DNA of 64,000 bases from Alentia gelatinosa (taxonomy: Eukaryota; Annelida; Polychaeta; Phyllodocida; Polynoidae): positions 180,672,303 through 180,736,302 of the forward strand of contig OX465579.1 of the NCBI GenBank assembly GCA_950022655.1, read 5' to 3'. The position numbers were made by a program, and so were the translations under genes. This document shows positions 21,301 to 35,300 of the stretch, one piece after another; the first letter of the stretch is position 1, and every line of letters starts with the position of its first letter. The notes beneath the pieces are model-generated. The model saw only the letters and a list, made by a program, of their open reading frames with translations, ran no database searches and was not told the origin of the DNA.

Positions 21301-24298
21301 GGTGTAGACTGACTGTACACCAGACACCTCGTACAGAGGGAGGAGTGTAGACTCGTGTGGGGAGTCACTCATAGAACTGGTCACACACAGAGCAGACTGT
21401 CAGCATGTAGACTGTACACCGGACACCTCGTACAGAGGGAGGAGTGTAGACTCGTGTGGTGAGTCACTCATAGAACTGGTCACACACAGAGCAGACTGTC
21501 AACGTGTAGAGGTGAAGACTGTACACCGGACACCTCGTACAGAGGGAGGAGTGTAGACTCGTGTGGTGAGTCACTCATAGAACTGGTCACACACAGAGCA
21601 GACTATCAGCATGTAGAGGTGTAGACTGTCTGTACACCGGACACCTCGTACAGAGGGAGGAGTGTAGACTCGTGTGGTGAGTCACTCATAGAACTGGTCA
21701 CACACAGAGCAGACTGTCAGCGTGTAGAGGTGTAGACTGTACACCGGACACCTCGTACAGAGGGAGGAGTGTAGACTCGTGTGGTGAGTCACTCATAGAA
21801 CTGGTCACACACAGAGCAGACTGTCAGCGTGTAGAGGTGTAAACTGTCTGTACACCGGACACCTCGTACAGAGGGAGGAGTGTAGACTCGTGTGGGGAGT
21901 CACTCATAGAACTGGTCATACACAGAGCAGACTGTCAGCGTGTAGAGGTGTAGACTGTACACCGGACACCTCGTACAGAGGGAGGAGTGTAGACTCGTGT
22001 GGTGAGTCACTCATAGAACTGGTCACACACAGAGCAGACTGTCAGCGTGTAGAGGTGTAGACTGCCTGTACACCGGACACCTCGTACAGAGGGAGGAGTG
22101 TAGACTCGTGTGGGGAGTCACTCATAGAACTGGTCACACACAGAGCAGACTGTCAGCGTGTAGAGGTGTAGACTGTCTGTACACCGGACACCTCGTACAG
22201 AGGGAGGAGTGTAAACTCGTGTGGTGAGTCACTCATAGAACTGGTCACACACAGAGCAGACTGTCAGCATGTAGAGGTGTAGACTGTCTGTACACCGGAC
22301 ACCTTGTACAGAGGGAGGAGTGTAGACTCGTGTGGTGAGTCGCTCATAGAACTGGTCACACACAGAGCACACTGTCAGCGTGTAGACTGACTGTACACCG
22401 GACACCTCGTACAGAGGGAGGAGTGTAGACTCGTGTGGTGAGTCACTCATAGAACTGGTCACACACAGAGCAGACTGTCAGCGTGTAGACTGTCTGTACA
22501 CCGGACACCTCGTACAGAGGGAGGAGTGTAGACTCGTGTGGTGAGTCACTCATAGAACTGGTCACACACAGAGCAGACTGTCAGCGTGTAGAGGTGTGTC
22601 ACTGTCTGTACACCGGACACCTCGTACAGAGGGAGGAGTGTAGACTCGTGTGGTGAGTCACTCATAGAACTGGTCACACACAGAGCAGACTGTCAGCGTG
22701 TAGAGGTGTGTCACTGTCTGTACACCGGACACCTCGTACAGAGGGAGGAGTGTAGACTCGTGTGGTGAGTCACTCATAGAACTGGTCACACACAGAGCAG
22801 ACTGTCAGCGTGTAGAGGTGTAGACTGTACACCGGACACCTCGTACAGAGGGAGGAGTGTAGACTCGTGTGGGGAGTCACTCATAGAACTGGTCACACAC
22901 AGAGCAGACTGTCAGCGTGTAGAGGTGTAGACTGTCTGTACACCGGACACCTCGTACAGAGGGAGGAGTGTAGACTCGTGTGGGGAGTCACTCATAGAAC
23001 TGGTCACACACAGAGCAGACTGTCAGCGTGTAGAGGTGTAGACTGTCTGTACACCGGACACCTCGTACAGAGGGAGGAGTGTAGACTCGTGTGGTGAGTC
23101 ACTCATAGAACTGGTCACACACAGAGCAGACTGTCAGCGTGTAGAGGTGTAGACTGTCTGTACACTGGACACCTCGTACAGAGGGAGGAGTGTAGACTCG
23201 TGTGGCGAGTCGCTCATAGAACTGGTCACACACAGAGCAGACTGTCAGCGTGTAGACTGTCTGTACACCGGACACCTCGTACAGAGGGAGGAGTGTAGAC
23301 TCGTGTGGTGAGTCACTCATAGAACTGGTCACACACAGAGCAGACTGTCAGCGTGTAGACTGTCTGTACACCGGACACCTCGTACAGAGGGAGGAGTGTA
23401 GACTTGTGTGGTGAGTCACTCATAGAACTGGTCACACACAGAGCAGACTGTCAGCGTGTAGACTGTCTGTACATCGGACACCTCGTACAGAGGGAGGAGT
23501 GTAGACTCGGGTGGTGAGTCACTCATAGAACTGGTCATACACAGAGCACACTGTCAGCGTGTAGACTGTCTGTACACCGGACACCTCGTACAGAGGGAGG
23601 AGTGTAGACTCGGGTGGTGAGTCACTCATAGAACTGGTCATACACAGAGCACACTGTCAGCGTGTAGACTGTCTGTACACCGGACACCTCGTACAGAGGG
23701 AGGAGTGTAGACTTGTGTGGTGAGTCACTCATAGAACTGGTCACACACAGAGCAGACTGTCAGCATGTAGAGGTGTAGACTGACTGTACACCGGACACCT
23801 CGTACAGAGGGAGGAGTGTAGACTCGTGTGGTGAGTCACTCATAGAACTGGTCACACACAGAGCAGACTGTCAGCGTGTAGAGGTGTAGACTGTCTGTAC
23901 ACCAGACACCTCGTACAGAGGGAGGAGTGTAGACTTGTGTGGTGAGTCGCTCATAGAACTGGTCACACACAGAGCAGACTGTCAGCATGTAGAGGTGTAG
24001 ACTGTACACCGGACACCTCGTACAGAGGGAGGAGTGTAGACTCGTGTGGTGAGTCACTCATAGAACTGGTCACACACAGAGCAGACTGTCAGCGTGTAGA
24101 CTGTCTGTACACCGGACACCTCGTACAGAGGGAGGAGTGTAGACTTGTGTGGTGAGTCGCTCATAGAACTGGTCACACACAGAGCAGACTGTCAGCATGT
24201 AGAGGTGTAGACTGTACACCGGACACCTCGTACAGAGGGAGGAGTGTAGACTCGTGTGGTGAGTCACTCATAGAACTGGTCACACACAGAGCACACTG

Positions 24299-25790
24299 TC
24301 AGCGTGTAGAGGTGTAGACTGTACCCCGGACACCTCGTACAGAGGGAGGAGTGTAGACTCGTGTGGTGAGTCGCTCATAGAACTGGTCACACACAGAGCA
24401 GACTGTCAGCGTGTAGAGGTGAAGACTGTCTGTACACCGGACACCTCGTACAGAGGGAGGAGTGTAGACTCTTGTGGTGAGTCGCTCATAGAACTGGTCA
24501 CACACAGAGCAGACTGTCAGCGTGTAGAGGTGTAGACTGTACACCGGACACCTCGTACAGAGAAAGGAGTGTAGACTCGTGTGGTGAGTCACTCATAGAA
24601 CTGGTCACACACAGAGCAGACTGTCAGCGTGTAGACTCTCTGTACACCGGACACCTCGTACAGAGGGAGGAGTGTAGACTCGTGTGGTGAGTCACTCATA
24701 GAACTGGTCACACACAGAGCAGACTGTCAGCGTGTAGAGGTGTAGACTGTCTGTACACCAGACACCTCGTACAGAGGGAGGAGTGTAGACTCGTGTGGGG
24801 AGTCACTCATAGAACTGGTCACACACAGAGCAGACTGTCAGCATGTAGACTGTACACCGGACACCTCGTACAGAGGGAGGAGTGTAGACTCGTGTGGTGA
24901 GTCACTCATAGAACTGGTCACACACAGAGCAGACTGTCAGCATGTAGAGGTGTAGACTGTCTGTACACCGGACACCTCGTACAGAGGGAGGAGTGTAGAC
25001 TCGTGTGGTGAGTCACTCATAGAACTGGTCACACACAGAGCAGACTGTCAGCGTGTAGACTCTCTGTACACCGGACACCTCGTACAGAGGGAGGAGTGTA
25101 GACTCGTGTGGTGAGTCGCTCATAGAACTGGTCACACACAGAGCAGACTGTCAGCGTGTAGAGGTGTAGACTGTACACCGGACACCTCGTACAGAGGGAG
25201 GAGTGTAGACTCGTGTGGTGAGTCACTCATAGAACTGGTCACACACAGAGCAGACTGTCAGCGTGTAGAGGTGTAGACTGTACACCGGACACCTCGTACA
25301 GAGGGAGGAGTGTAGACTCGTGTGGTGAGTCACTCATAGAACTGGTCACACACAGAGCAGACTGTCAGCGTGTAAAGGTGTAGACTGTCTGTACACCGGA
25401 CACCTCGTACAGAGGGAGGAGTGTAGACTCGTGTGGTGAGTCACTCATAGAACTGGTCACACACAGAGCAGACTGTCAGCGTGTAGAGGTGTAGACTGTC
25501 TGTACACCGGACACCTCGTACAAAGGGCGGAGTGTAGACTCGTGTGGTGAGTCGCTCATAGAACTGGTCACACACAGAGCAGACTGTCAGCGTGTAGAGG
25601 TGTAGACTTTACACCGGACACCTCGTACAGAGGGCGGAGTGTAGACTCGTGTGGGGAGTCACTCATAGAACTGGTCACACACAGAGCAGACTGTCAGCGT
25701 GTAGAGGTGTAGACTGTACACCGGACACCTCGTACAGAGGGAGGAGTGTAAACTCGTGTGGTGAGTCACTCATAGAACTGGTGTCACACA
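24299..25790. repeat. Higher-order block of the 26-kb satellite, first copy
   Basis: The unit order here recurs with offset 6662 bp (24299 to 30961, 25029 to 31691, 25649 to 32311), and again 5596 bp further on (30961 to 36557, 31691 to 37287). A partial extra copy lies at offset 1177 bp (25029 to 26206, 25649 to 26826). Marks include a unit with GTACCCCGGACACC, one with GTGAAGACTGTC and one with CAGAGAAAGGAGTG. So this block exists about three times in full and once in part. Confidence 0.85.
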
Positions 25791-26825
25791 GAGCAGACTG
25801 TCAGCGTGTAGACTGTCTGTACACCGGACACCTCGTACAGAGGGAGGAGTGTAGACTCGTGTGGTGAGTCACTCATAGAACTGGTCACACACAGAGCAGA
25901 CTGTCAGCGTGTAGAGGTGTAGACTGTCTGTACACCAGACACCTCGTACAGAGGGAGGAGTGTAGACTCGTGTGGGGAGTCACTCATAGAACTGGTCACA
26001 CACAGAGCAGACTGTCAGCATGTAGACTGTACACCGGACACCTCGTACAGAGGGAGGAGTGTAGACTCGTGTGGTGAGTCACTCATAGAACTGGTCACAC
26101 ACAGAGCAGACTGTCAGCATGTAGAGGTGTAGACTGTCTGTACACCGGACACCTCGTACAGAGGGAGGAGTGTAGACTCGTGTGGTGAGTCACTCATAGA
26201 ACTGGTCACACACAGAGCAGACTGTCAGCGTGTAGACTCTCTGTACACCGGACACCTCGTACAGAGGGAGGAGTGTAGACTCGTGTGGTGAGTCGCTCAT
26301 AGAACTGGTCACACACAGAGCAGACTGTCAGCGTGTAGAGGTGTAGACTGTACACCGGACACCTCGTACAGAGGGAGGAGTGTAGACTCGTGTGGTGAGT
26401 CACTCATAGAACTGGTCACACACAGAGCAGACTGTCAGCGTGTAGAGGTGTAGACTGTACACCGGACACCTCGTACAGAGGGAGGAGTGTAGACTCGTGT
26501 GGTGAGTCACTCATAGAACTGGTCACACACAGAGCAGACTGTCAGCGTGTAAAGGTGTAGACTGTCTGTACACCGGACACCTCGTACAGAGGGAGGAGTG
26601 TAGACTCGTGTGGTGAGTCACTCATAGAACTGGTCACACACAGAGCAGACTGTCAGCGTGTAGAGGTGTAGACTGTCTGTACACCGGACACCTCGTACAA
26701 AGGGCGGAGTGTAGACTCGTGTGGTGAGTCGCTCATAGAACTGGTCACACACAGAGCAGACTGTCAGCGTGTAGAGGTGTAGACTTTACACCGGACACCT
26801 CGTACAGAGGGCGGAGTGTAGACTC

Positions 26826-29800
26826 GTGTGGGGAGTCACTCATAGAACTGGTCACACACAGAGCAGACTGTCAGCGTGTAGAGGTGTAGACTGTACACCG
26901 GACACCTCGTACAGAGGGAGGAGTGTAAACTCGTGTGGTGAGTCACTCATAGAACTGGTCACACACAGAGCAGACTGTCAGCGTGTAGAGGTGTGTCACT
27001 GTCTGTACACCGGACACCTCGTACAGAGGGAGGAGTGTAGACTCGTGTGGTGAGTCACTCATAGAACTGGTCACACACAGAGCAGACTGTCAGCATGTAG
27101 AGGTGTAGACTGTACACTGGACACCTCGTACAGAGGGAGGAGTGTAGACTCGTGTGGTGAGTCACTCATAGAACTGGTCACACACAGAGCAGACTGTCAG
27201 CGTGTAGAGGTGTAGACTGTACACCGGACACCTCGTACAGAGGGAGGAGTGTAGACTCGTGTGGTGAGTCACTCAAAGAACTGGTCACACACAGAGCAGA
27301 CTGTCAGCGTGTAGAGGTGTAGACTGTACACCGGACACCTCGTACAGAGGGAGGAGTGTAGACTCGTTTGGTGAGTCGCTCATAGAACTGATCACACACA
27401 GAGCAGACTGTCAGCGTGTAGAGGTGTAGACTGTCTATACACCGGACACCTCGTACAGAGGGAGGAGTGTAGACTCGTGTGGTGAGTCACTCATAGAACT
27501 GGTCACACACAGAGCAGACTGTCAGCGTGTAGAGGTGTAGACTGTACACCGGACACCTCGTACAGAGGGAGGAGTGTAGACTCGTGTGGTGAGTCGCTCA
27601 TAGAACTGGTCACACACAGAGCAGACTGTCAGCGTGTAGAGGTGTAGACTGACTGTACACCGGACACCTCGTACAGAGGGAGGAGTGTAGACTTGTGTGG
27701 TGAGTCACTCATAGAACTGGTCACACACAGAGCAGACTGTCAGCGTGTAGACTGTCTGTACACCGGACACCTCGTACAGAGGGAGGAGTGTAGACTCGTG
27801 TGGTGAGTCACTCATAGAACTGGTCACACACAGAGCAGACTGTCAGCGTGTAGAGGTGTAGACTGTCTGTACACCGGACACCTCGTACAGAGGGAGGAGT
27901 GTAGACTCGTGTGGTGAGTCGCTCATAGAACTGGTCACACACAGAGCAGACTGTCAGCGTGTAGAGGTGTAGACTGACTGTACACCGGACACCTTGTACA
28001 GAGGGAGGAGTGTATCCTCGTGTGGTGAGTCACTCATAGAACTGGTCACACACAGAGCAGACTGTCAGCGTGTAGAGGTGTGTCACTGTCTGTACACCGG
28101 ACACCTCGTACAGAGGGAGGAGTGTAGACTCGTGTGGTGAGTCACTCATAGAACTGGTCACACACAGAGCAGACTGTCAGCGTGTAGAGGTGTAGACTGT
28201 ACACCGGACACCTCGTACAGAGGGAGGAGTGTAGACTCGTGTGGGGAGTCACTCATAGAACTGGTCACACACAGAGCAGACTGTCAGCGTGTAGAGGTGT
28301 AGACTGTACACCGGACACCTCGTACAGAGGGAGGAGTGTAGACTCGTGTGGGGAGTCACTCATAGAACTGGTCACACACAGAGCAGACTGTCAGCGTGTA
28401 GAGGTGTAGACTGTCTGTACACCGGACACCTCGTACAGAGGGAGGAGTGTAGACTCGTGTGGTGAGTCGCTCATAGAACTGGTCACACACAGAGCACACT
28501 GTCAGCGTGTAGACTGACTGTACACCGGACACCTCGTACAGAGGGAGGAGTGTAGACTCGTGTGGTGAGTCACTCATAGAACTGGTCACACACAGAGCAG
28601 ACTGTCAGCGTGTAGAGGTGTGTCACTGTCTGTACACCGGACACCTTGTACAGAGGGAGGAGTGTAGACTCGTGTGGTGAGTCACTCATAGAACTGGTCA
28701 CACACAGAGCAGACTGTCAGCGTGTAGAGGTGTGTCACTGTCTGTACACCGGACACCTCGTACAGAGGGAGGAGTGTAGACTCGTGTGGTGAGTCACTCA
28801 TAGAACTGGTCACACACAGAGCAGACTGTCAGCGTGTAGAGGTGTAGACTGTACACCGGACACCTCGTACAGAGGGAGGAGTGTAGACTCGTGTGGGGAG
28901 TCACTCATAGAACTGGTCACACACAGAGCAGACTGTCAGCGTGTAGAGGTGTAGACTGTCTGTACACCGGACACCTCGTACAGAGGGAGGAGTGTAGACT
29001 CGTGTGGGGAGTCACTCATAGAACTGGTCACAGACAGAGCAGACTGTCAGCGTGTAGAGGTGTAGACTGTCTGTACACCGGACACCTCGTACAGAGGGAG
29101 GAGTGTAGACTCGTGTGGTGAGTCACTCATAGAACTGGTCACACACAGAGCAGACTGTCAGCATGTAGAGGTGTAGACTGTACACCGGACACCTCGTACA
29201 GAAGGAGGAGTGTAGACTCGTGTGGTGAGTCACTCATAGAACTGGTCACACACAGAGCAGACTGTCAGCGTGTAGACTGTCTGTACACCGGACACCTCGT
29301 ACAGAGGGAGGAGTGTAGACTCGTGTGGTGAGTCACTCATAGAACTGGTCACACACAGAGCAGACTGTCAGCGTTTAAACTGTCTGTACACTGGACACCT
29401 CGTACAGAGGGAGGAGTGTAGACTTGTGTGGTGAGTCGCTCATAGAACTGGTCACACACAGAGCAGACTGTCAGCATGTAGAGGTGTAGACTGTACACCG
29501 GACACCTCGTACAGAGGGAGGAGTGTAGATTCATGTGGTGAGTTGCTCATAGAACTGGTCACACACAGAGCAGACTGTCAGCGTGTAGACTGTACACAGG
29601 ACACCTCGTACAGAGGGAGGAGTGTAGACTTGTGTGGTGAGTCGCTCATAGAACTGGTCACACACAGAGCAGACTGTCGGCGTGTAGAGGTGTAGACTGT
29701 CTGTACACCGGACACCTCGTACAGAGGGAGGAGTGTAGACTCGTGTGGTGAGTCGCTTATAGAACTGGTAACACACAGAGCAGACTGTCAGCGTGTAGAG

Positions 29801-32310
29801 GTGTAGACTGTCTGTATACCAGACACCTCGTACAGAGGGAGGAGTGTAGACTCGTGTGGTGAGTCACTCATAGAACTGGTCACACACAGAGCACACTGTC
29901 AGCGTGTAGAGCTGTGGACTGTACACCGGACACCTCGTACAGTGGGAGGAGTGTAGACTCGTGTGGTGAGTCACTCATAGAACTGGTCACACACAGAGCA
30001 GACTGTCAGCGTGTAGACTGTCTGTACACCGGACACCTCGTACAGAGGGAGGAGTGTAGACTCATGTGGTGAGTCACTCATAGAACTGGTCACACACAGA
30101 GCAGACTGTCAGCGTGTAGACTGTCTGTACACCGGACACCTCGTACAGAGGGAGGAGTGTAGACTCGTGTGGTGAGTCACTCATAGAACTGGTCACACAC
30201 AGAGCAGACTGTCAGTGTGTAGACTGTCTGTACACCGGACACCTCGTACAGAGGGAGGAGTGTAGACTCGTGTGGGGAGTCACTCATAGAACTGGTCACC
30301 CACAGAGCAGACTGTCAGCGTGTAGACTGTCTGTACACCGGACACCTCGTACAGAGGGAGTAGTGTAGACTCGTGTGGTGAGTCACTCATAGAACTGGTC
30401 ACACACAGAGCAGACTGTCAGCGTGTAGAGGTGTAGACTGTCTGTACACCGGACACCTCGTACAGAGGGAGGAGTGTAGACTCGTGTGGGGAGTCACTCA
30501 TAGAACTGGTCACACACAGAGCAGACTGTCAGCGTGTAGAGGTGTAAACTGTACACCGGACACCTCATACAGAGGGCGGAGTGTAGACTCGTGTGGTGAG
30601 TCACTCATAGAACTGGTCACACACAGAGCAGACTATCAGCGTGTAGAGGTGTAGACTGTCTGTACACCAGACACTTCGTACAGACGGAGGAGTGTAGACT
30701 CGTGTGGGGAGTCACTCATAGAACTGGTCACACACAGAGCAGACTGTCAGCGTGTAGAGGTGTGGACTGTACACCGGACACCTCGTACAGAGGGAGGAGT
30801 GTAGACTCGTGTGGTGAGTCACTCATAGAACTGGTCACACACAGAGCAGACTGTCAGCGTGTAGAGGTGTAGACTGTACACCGGACACCTCTTACAGAGG
30901 GAGGAGTGTAGACTCGTGTGGTGAGTCACTCATAGAACTGGTCACACACAGAGCACACTGTCAGCGTGTAGAGGTGTAGACTGTACCCCGGACACCTCGT
31001 ACAGAGGGAGGAGTGTAGACTCGTGTGGTGAGTCGCTCATAGAACTGGTCACACACAGAGCAGACTGTCAGCGTGTAGAGGTGAAGACTGTCTGTACACC
31101 GGACACCTCGTACAGAGGGAGGAGTGTAGACTCTTGTGGTGAGTCGCTCATAGAACTGGTCACACACAGAGCAGACTGTCAGCGTGTAGAGGTGTAGACT
31201 GTACACCGGACACCTCGTACAGAGAAAGGAGTGTAGACTCGTGTGGTGAGTCACTCATAGAACTGGTCACACACAGAGCAGACTGTCAGCGTGTAGACTG
31301 TCTGTACACCGGACACCTCGTACAGAGGGAGGAGTGTAGACTCGTGTGGTGAGTCACTCATAGAACTGGTCACACACAGAGCAGACTGTCAGCGTGTAGA
31401 GGTGTAGACTGTCTGTACACCAGACACCTCGTACAGAGGGAGGAGTGTAGACTCGTGTGGGGAGTCACTCATAGAACTGGTCACACACAGAGCAGACTGT
31501 CAGCATGTAGACTGTACACCGGACACCTCGTACAGAGGGAGGAGTGTAGACTCGTGTGGTGAGTCACTCATAGAACTGGTCACACACAGAGCAGACTGTC
31601 AGCATGTAGAGGTGTAGACTGTCTGTACACCGGACACCTCGTACAGAGGGAGGAGTGTAGACTCGTGTGGTGAGTCACTCATAGAACTGGTCACACACAG
31701 AGCAGACTGTCAGCGTGTAGACTCTCTGTACACCGGACACCTCGTACAGAGGGAGGAGTGTAGACTCGTGTGGTGAGTCGCTCATAGAACTGGTCACACA
31801 CAGAGCAGACTGTCAGCGTGTAGAGGTGTAGACTGTACACCGGACACCTCGTACAGAGGGAGGAGTGTAGACTCGTGTGGTAAGTCACTCATAGAACTGG
31901 TCACACACAGAGCAGACTGTCAGCGTGTAGAGGTGTAGACTGTACACCGGACACCTCGTACAGAGGGAGGAGTGTAGACTCGTGTGGTGAGTCACTCATA
32001 GAACTGGTCACACACAGAGCAGACTGTCAGCGTGTAAAGGTGTAGACTGTCTGTACACCGGACACCTCGTACAGAGGGAGGAGTGTAGACTCGTGTGGTG
32101 AGTCACTCATAGAACTGGTCACACACAGAGCAGACTGTCAGCGTGTAGAGGTGTAGACTGTCTGTACACCGGACACCTCGTACAAAGGGCGGAGTGTAGA
32201 CTCGTGTGGTGAGTCGCTCATAGAACTGGTCACACACAGAGCAGACTGTCAGCGTGTAGAGGTGTAGACTTTACACCGGACACCTCGTACAGAGGGCGGA
32301 GTGTAGACTC
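26826..32310. repeat. ~5.5-kb higher-order block of the satellite, copy A
   Basis: It matches 32311-37906 unit by unit. The offset is 5485 bp at the start (26826 to 32311) and becomes 5596 bp after about 28.0 kb (28356 to 33952, 29349 to 34945), a gain of exactly one 111-bp unit in copy B near 33.5 kb. Rare marks are shared, such as the truncated unit with GCGTTTAAACTG (29372 and 34968) and GTAGAGCTGTGGACTG (29908 and 35504). Very few point differences were seen, for example GGTAACACAC at 29767 against GGTCACACAC. Confidence 0.88.
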
Positions 32311-35300
32311 GTGTGGGGAGTCACTCATAGAACTGGTCACACACAGAGCAGACTGTCAGCGTGTAGAGGTGTAGACTGTACACCGGACACCTCGTACAGA
32401 GGGAGGAGTGTAAACTCGTGTGGTGAGTCACTCATAGAACTGGTCACACACAGAGCAGACTGTCAGCGTGTAGAGGTGTGTCACTGTCTGTACACCGGAC
32501 ACCTCGTACAGAGGGAGGAGTGTAGACTCGTGTGGTGAGTCACTCATAGAACTGGTCACACACAGAGCAGACTGTCAGCATGTAGAGGTGTAGACTGTAC
32601 ACTGGACACCTCGTACAGAGGGAGGAGTGTAGACTCGTGTGGTGAGTCACTCATAGAACTGGTCACACACAGAGCAGACTGTCAGCGTGTAGAGGTGTAG
32701 ACTGTACACCGGACACCTCGTACAGAGGGAGGAGTGTAGACTCGTGTGGTGAGTCACTCAAAGAACTGGTCACACACAGAGCAGACTGTCAGCGTGTAGA
32801 GGTGTAGACTGTACACCGGACACCTCGTACAGAGGGAGGAGTGTAGACTCGTTTGGTGAGTCGCTCATAGAACTGATCACACACAGAGCAGACTGTCAGC
32901 GTGTAGAGGTGTAGACTGTCTATACACCGGACACCTCGTACAGAGGGAGGAGTGTAGACTCGTGTGGTGAGTCACTCATAGAACTGGTCACACACAGAGC
33001 AGACTGTCAGCGTGTAGAGGTGTAGACTGTACACCGGACACCTCGTACAGAGGGAGGAGTGTAGACTCGTGTGGTGAGTCGCTCATAGAACTGGTCACAC
33101 ACAGAGCAGACTGTCAGCGTGTAGAGGTGTAGACTGACTGTACACCGGACACCTCGTACAGAGGGAGGAGTGTAGACTTGTGTGGTGAGTCACTCATAGA
33201 ACTGGTCACACACAGAGCAGACTGTCAGCGTGTAGACTGTCTGTACACCGGACACCTCGTACAGAGGGAGGAGTGTAGACTCGTGTGGTGAGTCACTCAT
33301 AGAACTGGTCACACACAGAGCAGACTGTCAGCGTGTAGAGGTGTAGACTGTCTGTACACCGGACACCTCGTACAGAGGGAGGAGTGTAGACTCGTGTGGT
33401 GAGTCGCTCATAGAACTGGTCACACACAGAGCAGACTGTCAGCGTGTAGAGGTGTAGACTGACTGTACACCGGACACCTCGTACAGAGGGAGGAGTGTAG
33501 ACTCGTGTGGTGAGTCACTCATAGAACTGGTCACACACAGAGCAGACTGTCAGCGTGTAGAGGTGTGTCACTGTCTGTACACCGGACACCTTGTACAAAG
33601 GAGGAGTGTATCCTCGTGTGGTGAGTCACTCATAGAACTGGTCACACACAGAGCAGACTGTCAGCATGTAGAGGTGTGTCACTGTCTGTACACCGGACAC
33701 CTCGTACAGAGGGAGGAGTGTAGACTCGTGTGGTGAGTCACTCATAGAACTGGTCACACACAGAGCAGACTGTCAGCGTGTAGAGGTGTAGACTGTACAC
33801 CGGACACCTCGTACAGAGGGAGGAGTGTAGACTCGTGTGGGGAGTCACTCATAGAACTGGTCACACACAGAGCAGACTGTCAGCGTGTAGAGGTGTAGAC
33901 TGTACACCGGACACCTCGTACAGAGGGAGGAGTGTAGACTCGTGTGGGGAGTCACTCATAGAACTGGTCACACACAGAGCAGACTGTCAGCGTGTAGAGG
34001 TGTAGACTGTCTGTACACCGGACACCTCGTACAGAGGGAGGAGTGTAGACTCGTGTGGTGAGTCGCTCATAGAACTGGTCACACACAGAGCACACTGTCA
34101 GCGTGAAGACTGACTGTACACCGGACACCTCGTACAGAGGGAGGAGTGTAGACTCGTGTGGTGAGTCACTCATAGAACTGGTCACACACAGAGCAGACTG
34201 TCAGCGTGTAGAGGTGTGTCACTGTCTGTACACCGGACACCTTGTACAGAGGGAGGAGTGTAGACTTGTGTGGTGAGTCACTCATAGAACTGGTCACACA
34301 CAGAGCAGACTGTCAGCGTGTAGAGGTGTGTCACTGTCTGTACACCGGACACCTCGTACAGAGGGAGGAGTGTAGACTCGTGTGGTGAGTCACTCATAGA
34401 ACTGGTCACACACAGAGCAGACTGTCAGCGTGTAGAGGTGTAGACTGTACACCGGACACCTCGTACAGAGGGAGGAGTGTAGACTCGTGTGGGGAGTCAC
34501 TCATAGAACTGGTCACACACAGAGCAGACTGTCAGCGTGTAGAGGTGTAGACTGTCTGTACACCGGACACCTCGTACAGAGGGAGGAGTGTAGACTCGTG
34601 TGGGGAGTCACTCATAGAACTGGTCACAGACAGAGCAGACTGTCAGCGTGTAGAGGTGTAGACTGTCTGTACACCGGACACCTCGTACAGAGGGAGGAGT
34701 GTAGACTCGTGTGGTGAGTCACTCATAGAACTGGTCACACACAGAGCAGACTGTCAGCATGTAGAGGTGTAGACTGTACACCGGACACCTCGTACAGAAG
34801 GAGGAGTGTAGACTCGTGTGGTGAGTCACTCATAGAACTGGTCACACACAGAGCAGACTGTCAGCGTGTAGACTGTCTGTACACCGGACACCTCGTACAG
34901 AGGGAGGAGTGTAGACTCGTGTGGTGAGTCACTCATAGAACTGGTCACACACAGAGCAGACTGTCAGCGTTTAAACTGTCTGTACACTGGACACCTCGTA
35001 CAGAGGGAGGAGTGTAGACTTGTGTGGTGAGTCGCTCATAGAACTGGTCACACACAGAGCAGACTGTCAGCATGTAGAGGTGTAGACTGTACACCGGACA
35101 CCTCGTACAGAGGGAGGAGTGTAGATTCATGTGGTGAGTTGCTCATAGAACTGGTCACACACAGAGCAGACTGTCAGCGTGTAGACTGTACACAGGACAC
35201 CTCGTACAGAGGGAGGAGTGTAGACTTGTGTGGTGAGTCGCTCATAGAACTGGTCACACACAGAGCAGACTGTCGGCGTGTAGAGGTGTAGACTGTCTGT

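Noticed and set aside
22867..23097. Cys/Arg-rich open frames on both strands of the satellite
   Set aside because: They occur only where 111-bp (37-codon) units adjoin, and the same sequence is open on both strands.
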